Below, piece by piece: positions 25,320 to 40,169 of a DNA stretch of 64,000 nt. Both the position numbers and the translations under genes were made by a program. Within the stretch, counting starts at the first letter, position 1, and each line of letters begins with the position of its first letter. The stretch comes from Auriscalpium vulgare (lineage: Eukaryota; Basidiomycota; Agaricomycetes; Russulales; Auriscalpiaceae). The stretch covers positions 372,001 to 436,000 of the forward strand of contig JAHBBC010000003.1 in the NCBI GenBank assembly GCA_019915015.1, written 5' to 3'. The notes under the pieces were generated by a model. The model saw only the letters and a program-made list of their open reading frames with translations, had not been told where the DNA came from and searched no databases.

Positions 25320-27019
25320 CTACGCCCGGGCCAGAAAGCACAAGCATCCCCTGCGCCCAAGGCGAAGGGGCTTAAGGGGTTCTGGGAACGTGTGAGGCGA
25401 TTCGGCCGCGGACTGTAGCGTGCGTCAGGTGTGCTTCTATAAGACTGTATACGTACACGAGAATAGGTTGGTACGAACAGACTCTCAGTCGATGGGGAAG
25501 TGTATGTTTGACGCAGGAGAACGGACACGAGCTATCTGATGTCTTGTTGTACGTAGTATGGATCTTGGAATGAATGCATTATGGATTCCTTGTTGACGCG
25601 TGTGACGAGGGCCCCGCGTATAAATGAAGTCGTTACCACCGCCGACGCACAAGAGTATCGGAGCTTACATTGTCTGTGTGAGACTCTTTGCCTTCGCTCT
25701 GTGCTCAACAATTTCATTTTCGAGACTGATAGGAGCACCCGCCCCTACAGCACATTCGCGTGACATGGATGCAGCTATTACTCTTCCCAGCACCGAGCCC
25801 CAAGACTCCCAGAAAAGCAGCTTCTAAGCAGACCTGCAAATTCATCTCAGCGGGGACGGCGTTGTCCGTACGCTTCTGTGCATTTACCTTTTGAGAGCCT
25901 GGGCAGGATCTGCGACCTGGAAGTGTCCGAGTCATCGGAACCTTCTCGCCCGCCTCGGCCATGCGAGGGCGAGACCTCACGTATGATGTCGGGATCGATC
26001 GTGCGCTGATGTCGAGGAGACGAGATGGGTGTATGTTGGGATGAGGTGCCGCTTGCGACTATGTGAAGGGATGAGACTTGTGTGCGGCAAGAGTTGAACG
26101 TCAAAAAGCTGTGCGGTGCCGTTGATAGAGGTCCTCTAGGCGCCAAGTAGTGCATCACCAGAGCTTGCGTCCATGATGCAGCGTGCGTTCCCGATGGAAC
26201 ATGTGTATTCGGTGCGGTATGAGAACACCTGGTGTATGGCAACCCGCCTGCACACTGTGGGGTGATGATGACAAGGAGTCAGAGTTGCTCGCTGAGAAGG
26301 GCCTGGTGCGGCAAGGCCATGTTTGACGAGCGGCAGACGGGCTGCGCAACACGCGTTGTGCGCAAGGACTCAGAGTAACGGGGCGCTTGCCAACGCGCAG
26401 ACAGCGAGGCGACGTGAGTCAAGAGTAAGTCCCGTGTGCAGTAGAGGGAGTCAGGTGAGCGCGTTATGTCGCGTCTGTCGGGGGTCGTGGTGTCAGAGTG
26501 CGACCAGTGAGGCGGACGAGGGCGGACGAGAGGGCACCGCGAGGCATTTGCCAGCCTGTCGGGCCAGATCGGACACCCGGCCCTGCCGTTGCCCTGCCGC
26601 TGCCCTGCCGCTGCCTGCCCCTTTTGCCTCGTCCGTCCGTCCCGTCCACAACGAGCCCTCGTCCTCGCCATCGAATCGCGCAACACAAATCGCGAAAATA
26701 TTCTGTCTGGGCGGGTAAATGAAGTAGAGCGTCTCGAGGGGACTGTCGAGGGCCGTCGAGTCTCCTCGCAAAGGGCTTGGCGGGGGCACAGCCAAATCTC
26801 GATCGCGTACTCGGCTGCGGGCGTCTCTGGAGTAAAGTCTTGGCCGCCCCCCGACCGACCTTATCACTCCCTCCCTCCCCCGTCCACTCCTCTTTCCTCG
26901 TCGCCATCATCGTCGCCAGGACTGGCCCCGTCCACAACCACCGTCCCTCCCGCCTGCCCCGCCCTGCCCCCTGACGACTACATCCACGACTTGCTCCCCC
27001 TCCCGGCCCGCCTCACGTC
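25320..27019. other. intergenic: protease 3' flank and antiporter promoter
   Basis: This 1.7-kb gap has no supported gene. A minus-strand 131-aa ORF at 25847..26242 has no recognised motif. A short C-rich microrepeat of CCTGCCGCTG-like units spans about 26581..26615. The 100-150 bp before the antiporter start are pyrimidine rich, as is typical of fungal core promoters. Confidence 0.5.
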
Positions 27020-30000
27020 ATGGTCCACTTCTATCCCGTTCGTGCCATCTTAGCATCCCTCTATCTCCTGCTAACCGCTCTTTAGTTCGAGACCTCCAGT
27101 CCACACATCATCTATGCATGTCTTGGCGGCTTCGTCGTCTTTGTCCGTATGCGTCTAGCCTCGCCTCTCTGCTCGGCTAACCTCCGTTGCCTTTCAGTTC
27201 GGCATGTTCTCGCTCTTCATACGAGAAAAGGTTCGTACCCACTCTCGTACCATCGCTCTCATCGTCCCTGACATCCTCCGCAGTTGTATATCGGAGAAGC
27301 TTGCTGGGCATTCCTCTTCGGAGTAATAATCGGTGAGCGCGCATCCCTTTGTCAGGCTTCCTGTCATTGCGCCAATGTCGGAAATATCGACATGCGAACG
27401 ATACGATGCTCGTTTTCGTCCGCTGCCAATGGAGCGCAGTGACTTTCCTAGGGTTCTTGGCGGCGGCGGCGGCGTCGGCACAACATCGGTCGCAGCTAGC
27501 CACCGCATATAGCCATTGACTCGCATATGCACTTCCGCTCACACCATACCTGTAGGGCCCTATGGAGCCAACATATTCGACCCACGTTCATGGGGCGACG
27601 GAAGTGAAGAAATCACGAACACCATAACGCTCGAATTTAGCCGCGTAGTCCTCGCCATAGGCGTATTCGCAATTGGCGTCGAATTGCCGAAAGCTTACAT
27701 GCAACGCCATTGGAAGAGTCTATTCTTCCTTCTAGCGCCAGTCATGACATGGGTATGCCTCTCTCCTGTTCCTGCTCCGACCTGCCAAGCCGACGAGATA
27801 CCCTACAGGGCTGGTTTGTGTCAGCTGGCCTCATATACGCCCTCATTCCCAATCTCAACTTCCTCTCCTCTTTGACCATCGCAGCGTGCTTGACGCCTAC
27901 CGACCCAATTTTGGCCGCAGCAGTGGTCGGAGGGAAGTATGCCGACAAGCACGTACCCGCCCACCTGCGTCATCTCCTCGCAGCCGAATCAGGTTGTAAT
28001 GACGGCGCCGCATTCCCGTTCCTCTACATCTCGTTATACCTCGTCATCGACAAAACCACGGGAAGAGCCGTAGAGGACTGGTTCCTCATTCTTTGGCTAT
28101 GTGCGTTGCCTTTACCACGCGAGAGTTTGGCTGACCCAGCCGTCTGCAGATGAGGTTATCCTCGGAGTTGTGATAGGTTCCATACTGGGCTTCGGATTCC
28201 GGCACCTCATGAAGTTCTGCGAGCGCAACGATCTCATCGATCGACAGTCCTACGTTGCACAGTATGTGTCGCTCGCGCTCTTCACTATCGGAACTACGAC
28301 GCTGCTGGGCTCGGACGACCTGCTCGCCGCGTTCGCCTGCGGCACGGCCTTCGCATGGGACGGGTTCTTCAACCGACAGACAGAGGCAGCCGTCTTCTCG
28401 TCCGTAATCGACTTGCTCTTCAACGTCGCAGCGTTCGTGTTTGTTGGCGCGTGGACGCCCTTCAATACCTTCCACGACCAGGAGCTGTCGCTGAGCGTGG
28501 GTCGGCTTATTGCCATCGCAATCCTCGTGCTCCTGCTTCGGCGACTGCCTGCGATCATTGCGCTGTACAAGTGGATACCCGACGTGAAGAACTTCCGCGA
28601 GGCTGTCTTCAGCGGCCACTTTGGTCCTATGGGCATTGGTAAGTCACATCCCTCGCTCTACGCGTGCAGCTCACTGACGCCCAACGCACGCATCAGGCGC
28701 TATCTTCATCTCGACGCTCGCGGCGGAGCAGCTGCCCAAACCCTCGCACCCGCCCCAAGGGCAGACGGAGCTCCTCGCGGCGACCATCCAGCCCATCGTC
28801 GCCTTTATGGTCGTCACGTCGATCGCGATTCATGGGCTCTCGATCCCGTTCTTCTCGCTAGGGAGGCGTGTGACGACGATGACGCGCACGTGGTCGCGCC
28901 AGCCGAGTCTTCCGGACTGGGCGATGCACACGCGCCCCGTCGTGCGCGGGCAAGACATCGTCATCAACCGCGACCCGAGCGCGATGGAGCGCGGCGAGAT
29001 TGTGTCGGAGAAGGTCACAGAGGGCTCCAGCTCGTCGGCAGACGCGGAGACAGACGTCGGGAAGCGGGAGGGGCACGAGCACGAGGAGAGCGAGGACACG
29101 CGGCCGGGCTCGACGGTGCCGGAGAAAGAGGAGGCGAGAAGTGACAATGTGCCGGACGGCGACGAGCTGGTCGCAGAGTGGAAGGAGGGCCCGCATCGCA
29201 TTATTGAGCGACGCGCTGGCCCTGGGGAGGAGGTGCGCACCCTATGCAGCTGCGAAGTCTACGGCATACTGATGATATTTGCACAGGTCGAAGTCGAGGT
29301 GCAACGCAACGCCTACGGCCCAGGGGAAGCCGAACGCATTACGCAGGCCTTCCGCGGGCACCACGGCAACGTGCACCGCGCCGTGGACGCGCTTCTCGGC
29401 GGCATGCGCCACGCGCCGCACGAAGCGGAGGCCAACATCGAGCATGCCGGCCAGGTCGTCCAGGAGACAGTACATCGGGCTGGCGACGCGCTCAAGGAGA
29501 CTGCCGAGAGCGCCGCGCAGCACGTCTCCCCTCCAGACGACGACGGCGAGGGCGGCTGGGCATCCGACCAGAGCGACGGCGATCGCGAGCGCAAGAAACG
29601 CAAGGGCAAAAAGAAGCCCACAGGCTTCGTGCGGACCGGGCGCCGGCGGTCCAACGCGCAGCGGCCCTTCGGCCGCGCAGGACCCTCGCAGTCGCCGCCC
29701 AACATCGCTGTCGACACGACCACCGCGCACCCCATAGACCCTGCTCAGCCCCACAGCCCCCACAGCCCGCATAGCCCGCGTCGGCCCCACAGCCCACCCG
29801 CAGCCGCCGCGGCCCCCAGCACCCCGCCCGACGAACCCGCTCGCGGCCGCCCGCACCCCTCGCGCGCCGGGTCCTCGAGCTCCATGCTCCTGGGCACGCC
29901 GCAGGGCTCCGTCGCGCGGCGCGCGCGGCACCTGCGGCTCGACTCGCTGCGCGAGGGCGCGCTGCCCACGCGCTCGTCGTCGCCCGCGCGCTCCGTGCGC

Positions 30001-30267
30001 TGGGCGGACGAGGGCGGGTCCGGCGCGCGCACGCCGCGCGGGCCGCTGTCGCCGCCGGCGAGCCAGCCCCCGTCGGACGACGAGGACGACTCGCCGAAGG
30101 GCACAACGCCGTCGGTGCACTGGGCGCAGAGCGTCGACTCGCCGCGTCTGCAGAGCGAGGCGCCGACGCCGCCGGAGGAGGAGGGCGAGCAGAAGGAGAA
30201 GGAAAAGGAGGAGGAGAACGTGCGTCCGCCGTCGCCGATGATGATTATGCCGCGGAGCAGGTTCTGA
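27020..30267 (+). CDS. NHA1: Nha1-type plasma-membrane Na+(K+)/H+ antiporter
   Basis: It exports alkali cations in exchange for protons. Nine exons, beginning with an 18-nt exon (27020..27037), then 27086..27142, 27198..27230, 27284..27332, 27556..27752, 27809..28100, 28150..28638, 28697..29232 and 29287..30267, sum to 2652 nt (883 aa). CPA1-type membrane segments include YIGEACWAFLFGVIIGPYGA, AACLTPTDPILAAAVVGG and LAAESGCNDGAAFPFLYISL (ion-binding ND). The long cytosolic tail is charged and disordered. It has a helical segment near AGDALKETAESAAQH and a short tandem of His-Ser-Pro units near 29756..29780, and it ends at 30267. The 54-nt intron at 29233..29286 is in frame and stop-free, so it could be retained. 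Start choice rests on the family N-terminus PHIIYACLGGFV. Confidence 0.9.
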
Positions 30268-30954
30268 GCGTGCTGTCGTCTGCTGTTCTCGCTATCTATC
30301 TTGGACACTGTGTTGCTTGCTCGATTTCCCGTTACCCTTATATCTTCCGACACCTGCCCCCCATCCCTTCACCTTGTAATCGTGCAGCACCTAAGGCTTT
30401 GTACATCGCATTATCTCGCATCGCATTATCGCATCTAGTGTACGTAGCGCGGAGGTCCGCAATAAAGTCGACGTCGACACTATCCTACCGGATTAGTTGA
30501 GTTACAGTAGCCATTCCATCTAGACGAATCTTCCAAGAAAGCACGATCAAAATGCCAGCCCGTTTGCAGCGATAGATGCAGGTACACGGATGCCCAATTA
30601 AATATTGATAGAATGGAACAACAGGCCTAGGTGGGTAGATATGCCGAGCGCGTGGATGGCAAGGTCCAGATGGCAAGGTCCATAAGGCAGGAGCGAGTGG
30701 GGGGTTCTTCTATAGTGGGATCAATCGTCTATGTACGTTCATTCAAACAAGAAACCAATCTAGGGTGAGAAAGAGGGAAGAAAGAAATTCTACATTGTAG
30801 GCAATTAGTCCAAATCGTTTGTGTGGCGTCGCGGGGGCATGCATGGCATCGAAGAAAGCCAGCTGAGTCAGGATATATGAGGACACGGTAGACAAGCATG
30901 TGGGCAAATGAGAAAAGCGTGGGCGGAGCATCATAGAATGTCGGGAAGGTGGGC

Positions 30955-34787
<3,833 letters not shown>

Positions 34788-35072
34788 TCAGCTCGCCTTC
34801 GTCACCCACAGGCGAGCCTTCTTCCCCACGATCTTCGACAGCGCCTCCAGCGCGTCCGCACTTGGGCGCACGTCTGTGCCATATATGCCGCCGTACACGC
34901 CCAGCACCACGACCTCGCCGCCCGTCGTCTCCAGGCGCGCCGTCGCGGTCTCGTCGGGCGCGGGCTCCGCGATCTCCACGCTGAGCCGCGCGAGCCCGAC
35001 CTTGTCCCCGAGGCTCTTGAGTGCGTGCTCGATTACCGCCGCGTCAGGCGTGTCCGGCGCGAGGCGGGCGTT

Positions 35073-35108
<36 letters not shown>

Positions 35109-35317
35109 CGCGCGCCCGTAGTCCTCGAGCCACGCGAGCGTGACGTTGTAGCCCAGCGTGCAGCGCGTGTGGCCGGTCGCGGGCGGGAGGTCGAAGGAGA
35201 GGGGTGGCTGGGAGGCGGTGGCCTGGGTGGCGCGTCAGCGTGCGTGCGCAGGGGGACGTAGCTGTGGGATGTACTTACCATGGGTGGCTTGCTTTCGACG
35301 TGCTCGACGCAGGTCAT
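34788..35317 (-). CDS. small conserved-looking protein of unknown function with proline run
   Basis: Two exons, 35279..35317 and 34788..35222, joined over a 56-bp intron, give 157 aa. The N-terminus is MTCVEHVESKPPM. The second exon reads HTRCTLGYNVTLAWLEDYGR, then a run of eleven prolines encoded by the 33-C tract, then NARLAPDTPDAAVIEHALKS and VVVLGVYGGIYGTDVRPS. The frame is continuous across the tract as assembled. No signal peptide or named domain is recognised. The alternating charged and hydrophobic pattern suggests a compact alpha/beta fold. Function unknown. Confidence 0.65.
35074..35106. repeat. 33-bp poly-G tract inside a coding exon
   Basis: An uninterrupted run of 33 G on the plus strand (C on the coding strand) lies within the second exon of the small gene at 34788..35317 and encodes eleven prolines. 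Its length may be inexact for assembly reasons, or it may be unstable between nuclei. Confidence 0.9.
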
Positions 35318-35795
35318 TGTTGTAGGGTGATGTGTTTGTACGGCGAGTGCGAGTTGGCAGGCGCTGCGTCCTACCTTTATACCACTGGAGTCTGAGCCAA
35401 GCGCATTGTGCATAGTTGAGGGCTTTGCGGGACAATAAGAAGGTGAGACGGCCACAGATGTTGCGTCGGTGGCCATTTGTGCGCGCGGTGTTTACAATCC
35501 GCAATGCGTCCAAGCAAGCATGGCCCAAGAGTGGCCCAGGTCCGAGCTCGAGATGAGAGATGAATGAAGGTTTTCTACTTGAGCGATGATGGTTCCAAGC
35601 TATAGCACAGCGGAGAGGCTCGTTGGATCGAAGCAGGGGTACCGGTGGCAAGAAGAAGTCCATGAATCTCTGGCGCTTGCTGTGCTAGTGTGAGAAAGTC
35701 TACGTAATCCAGTCCACCGCTGCTGTAGTATTGGTAAGCAAGCACTGTACTCCTACACCGTCGACCACTCCTCCTGCCCATCTACATCGACAAAC

Positions 35796-36783
35796 ATGCC
35801 TCGCGCTGAAGGTCAGTGATCTGTGCTCGTCGTACGGATGAAGCTGATGCCCGTACCGCAGTTGGAACGCCAAAGTACATCGCAAACAAAATGAAGTCAA
35901 AAGGACTTCAGCGTTTGCGGTGGTACTGCCAGGTCTGCGAGAAGCAGTGCCGAGACGAAAACGGCTTCAAGATGCATGTGGCTTCCGAGTCGCATCTGCG
36001 GCAGATGCTGGTGGTGGGCGAGCACGCCGGCAAGCACATCGCGGACTTCTCCGCCACATTCCAGTCGGAATTCGTCTCCATGCTTTCCCGAAGGTGCGCA
36101 AACTGCTTTGCACTCATTGACAGGGAATTCCGACCACTCGTTTGCGCAGGTGGGGCACCAAACGTGTGAAGGCGAACAACGTCTACCAAGAGTACATCGC
36201 CGAGAAGAGCCATCTGCACATGAACGCCACGCGCTGGGTCACGCTCACCGAGTTCATCAAGCACCTCGGGCGCGCAGGCATCGCGCACGTCGACGACACG
36301 GAGAAGGGCTGGTTCATCGCGTGGATCGACAACAGCCCCAAGGCGCTCGCGCGCCAGGAGGCGTCCATGAAGAAGGAGCGCTCCACGATGAACGACGAGC
36401 AGCGCGAGCGGCTGCTCATCGCGGACCAGATCGAGCGCGCGCAGAAGGAGAGCGAGGACAAGGGGGAGGGCCCGTCGACGTCGGGGGAGGCGCCGCCGTT
36501 GGAGGAGGGGCTGAAGCGGGACGAGGGGGAGAAGGTCAAGCTGTCGTTTGCGGCGAAGCCCATGGCGCCGGCACCACTGAAGCTCAACCCGCTGAAGCCG
36601 GCCGGCAATCCGTTGAAGCGGCCGAACGTCTTCAAGCAGGCCGCCGCCGCCGCCTCTTCGTCGCAACCATCGACCACGGCGAAGCGGAAGGACGCGCCGG
36701 TCACAGCCGCCGAGAGGCTTATGCAGGAGGAGCAGGAGCGAAAGCGACGGCGGATGGAGAGAGACGGTGGCGCTGCAAGGTGA
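35796..36783 (+). CDS. KIN: KIN17 DNA/RNA-binding protein
   Basis: KIN17 is a nuclear protein linked to replication, repair and splicing. Exons 35796..35811, 35862..36093 and 36150..36783 sum to 882 nt (293 aa). The N-terminus MPRAEVGTPKYIANKMKSKG is followed by the zinc finger CQVCEKQCRDENGFKMHVAS with ESH. The winged-helix Kin17 domain includes QEYIAEKSHLHMNATRWVTL then TEFIKHLGRAG. The C-terminal third is charged, with a helical KKERSTMNDEQRE segment. It ends without the KOW pair found in animal KIN17, as in short fungal forms. Divergent from the small gene at 34788..35317, 478 bp away. Confidence 0.93.
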
Positions 36784-37777
36784 TGTCCTTGCATTCATGG
36801 TTTCCTTCGATCATTGTATTCGTTTGTACCCTACACATTGACTTTGTTTACCCCAAACCGCGATGGCAGCGAGCCTGAGTTATAGATCTAGAATGGCCTT
36901 CAATATCTGTGCTTGGTCCTCGCCTAAGACCTCGTCTGATGTAGCACGTCCATCGTCAAATCTTCCTCGAAGCATCCCACGCATGCATTCCGGCCAGTCG
37001 ATGACAGGTACTGTCTCTCCTAGTGCCGACCACGGCTGAATTGCGAATGAAGGCTGGGACAGGAGGCCCGCATGCAAGAGATGATCGGTAGGTCTTCACG
37101 AACTAGAGATTTTGAGCATTGCTTCACTGTGGGGATCGTGTTCAACCGGAAGCCTGCTACCTAGGGTTTTTCAACCCAGAATAATAAAGTTTTTTTTCAG
37201 CTCACTCACTCAATGATGACGGGCTCTCGTTGAGCGGAGCTGGGGTTGCCTCATCAAATCGCTTGCTATCAAGCACTCGCAAAAAAATCCATACCCTTCT
37301 TCAGCCCGAGCATACTGATCTGTGACTATGCGGCTTTGATTTGCCGACTCGGAGCGGGTACACCACGGTCGTGAAAGTAAGGCCGACTGTATCGAATGAG
37401 CCGCGGCATTACATAGCTGGGAGCTGCTCGAGAAGCCGCACTGAATGAACTTAATGAAAAGGATTTCGCGCCGCGAGAGCTCGTCTTGTGATGTCGGTTC
37501 CTTCCCCGCGCTCGTAGAGGTGAGGTTTCCCGGAGGCGGGTCCGCGTATGTCCAGAATACTTAGCATGACGACCCGGACTTCGCGTCGAGAGCGCTTGCC
37601 CCTGCAGTGCGCTGGCTGAGAGACCATGATATGCAAGAGCATATGCCACAAGACGTGCACCTGTGTCGGCGTGAGAAAGCCGCCTCATCGGGCCCGCCCT
37701 GGGCTCGCCGCATTCACAACATTGTAACGAACTTCAACTGTCTCGTTCTTTACACGCTCATTCATCCTAGCTATCTC
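36784..37777. other. intergenic, no gene supported
   Basis: About 1 kb. A minus-strand 65-aa ORF at 36880..37077 looks protein-like (PVIDWPECMRGMLRGR) but is too short to assign and could be a kinase-fold relic. The remainder, including an A/T-rich stretch near 37180..37200, shows nothing clear. Confidence 0.4.
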
Positions 37778-39607
37778 ATGAAGAAGGCACCTGTTGTCGT
37801 GCTTGACAACGGCGCTTTCACCGTCAAGTTCGGCTTGAGCAATGCTTCGAAGGACGTGAGGTAGGTGAGCACCGCGACTCTGTCATACCACCTCGCACGG
37901 TCTTTATAGTCACTGCAGAGTAATTCCCAATGCTATCATACGCTCCAAAGGGGACAAGACTACATACTTCGGCCAAGATTTCGCAGAATGTCGCGACTTC
38001 TCATCATTGAATTATCGTCTGCCATTCGAGAAGGCACGCGCATATAGCAAACCATCCAATACTCGATCATGCTTATCGTCAAGATTTAGGGATACGTAGT
38101 AGATTGGGACGCGCAGAAGGCCATTTGGGATGGTATATTCACGGAAGAAACACTTGGTGTACGTGCTCCTCTCGTGTGGACCTGAACGAAACGCTCACAT
38201 ACGGACTAGGTCGACACGGCCGAGACATCTCTGTTGATTACAGAGCCGTACTTCAACCTTCCAAATCTTCAAGAGGTGTACGACCAATTTGTTTTCGAGG
38301 AATATGAGTTTCAGGCGTACCACCGCGCGACGCGTGAGTCTGTTATTCAGCAGCCATGACCTACGCTGACATTTCAGTCAGCGGCATCGCTCATTCCATA
38401 TGGTCAGCTGTTTGGGAAGCCTAGCCAAGTGCAGCCCGAGTGCATGATTGTCGTGGACTCGGGCTTCAGCTTCACCCATATAGTCCCGATCATGGAAGGT
38501 GAGATTGTCTGGTCTGCCGTCAAAAGGTATTTACTGCGGAGCTGTTAGATACCATTCATTGATTGTCGGGGCGTCCTTAGAATCGACGTTGGAGGAAAGC
38601 TCCTCACCAATCACCTGAAAGAACTGGTCTCATTTCGCCAGTGGAATATGATGGACGAGACGTACATCATGAACAGCGTCAAGGAGACCTGCTGCTATGT
38701 GACTACGCAGTTCTCAGCAGACCTGGAGACTTGTCGGTGCGTAATCTGCTCTCCCTGTATCATCCAGGATCACTGAGTCTGAGGTTAGGTACAAGACAAA
38801 AGACAACCCCATCTTGCAAGAGTATATACTCCCTGACTTCTCGCTGAACAAGCAGGGCAAAGTAAGGCAGCCAGATGAGATGACGCTCGAATCCGACCAA
38901 ATACTACACATGGGCAACGAACGATTCTCTGTGCCGGAAATTCTTTTCAGGCCTGATGACATCGGTGAGCCCGTCCTAGATCACCCGCCATGACCTCACT
39001 GACTTGCTGTGCGTTGTCAGGATTACACCAAGCTGGTCTAGCAGAAAGCATAGCTGCGAGCATTGCCCTTCTTCCAGACGACCTTCAGGGCATGTTTTGG
39101 GCTAACATTGGCCTTATTGGCGGCAACACTAAGTTCCCTGGATTTGCGATCAGACTGTAAGTCCGCGCAGATTATCCGGTTCTCAAGTTGCTGAGTGTAC
39201 ACCAGCCTTTCCGACTTGCGACCTCTTGCACCTGTGGAATGTGAAGTCGTGGTATATGAGTCTAAAGAGTGCGTACCTGTTGTATGGCTCGCTTCATCGT
39301 ATACTGATCAGCTAGCTGCTCACACAGTGCTGTTCTCGAGGCGTATCGTGGCGCTGTCTCTCTTGCGAAGCAGTCCGGCTTCGCAAATCATGTCGTCACG
39401 CGGGAGGAATACTTGGAGGGCGGAAGCAACGCATGTCGGAGAAAGTTCAAGGACTGGCGGACCGCACAGAGCTCTCACAAAGAAGATGCGGCGAGGCCCA
39501 AGGCAAGTATGGTCCGAGAAGAGGAGCGAGCTGCGACTCCTGCAGCTAAGGTCAAGCAGCCTGTTAAGACGCGAACACGAACAGTATCAGCTGTGAAGCG
39601 CAGGTAG
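37778..39607 (+). CDS. ARP6: actin-related protein 6 (SWR1 complex subunit)
   Basis: Arp6 is a nuclear actin-related protein of the SWR1 remodeller that deposits H2A.Z. The start at 37778 gives [20 protein letters not shown]. Later blocks are [75 protein letters not shown] and [20 protein letters not shown], each in the order known for Arp6. The actin ATP-binding loop is only partly kept, as in the family. About seven short introns. The C-terminus ends FKDWRTAQ, then a basic tail with [13 protein letters not shown]. The tail beyond the actin fold seems longer than in yeast Arp6. Confidence 0.92.
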
Positions 39608-40169
39608 AGCGTCTTTCGTGCGGCTCGATATCCTTGTTCTGTTGTGGAGCAGGTGGTCAACGTATGGGCGCCGAACAAGCAGAATCCTTGGGATCCTTGG
39701 AAGCGGTGTCCGCGTGCGCCTGCCATGAACAACAACAGGAACGCTCAACGATTGGGAGAGTGCATGCATCGGGACCGATTGATGCGATTTTGAGCGTGTT
39801 TGTGTATATAGTACTTGAGCTTCCGGGCAGTGTTGTCGCGGTGCTTGGGAACATTCCCTGCGTGCACCTTACGCTTGTACTTTGCCGTTGTTACCTGAGT
39901 TCTGCGAGACAATGGAAGCTGCTTGTATCCTTTGGAGGACAAAGGTGAGGACACCCGACAAAGATCTGCGGGTAAAGAAAACCCGGACGCGTGTAAGGGG
40001 TGCGGACGCGTCTTGAAAATTACGTTCACCCTCAAAAGCAGTGGCGATACTCTTGTGTCCGACTCTCTTCCTTCCTCTCTGATACCCCCTGCCTATACCT
40101 TCGCGCGGTATATCAGTACGACACACTGAGTTACCTGAGAAACGGAAATACTGACAATCGCGCACATAG
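39608..40169. other. intergenic, no gene supported
   Basis: This 562-bp gap lies between ARP6 and the importin gene on the same strand. It holds several short overlapping ORFs without motifs. Presumed 3' flank and promoter. Confidence 0.4.

Noticed and set aside
25847..26242. 131-aa minus-strand ORF in the protease-antiporter gap
   Set aside because: No motif, no promoter context and no plausible exon partners.
29242..30120. 292-aa minus-strand ORF
   Set aside because: It is antisense to the Nha1 tail; its Arg/Ala/Gly-rich translation is a product of high GC and codon bias.
36880..37077. 65-aa minus-strand ORF with a kinase-like flavour
   Set aside because: Too short to assign; no neighbouring exon with family motifs was found.
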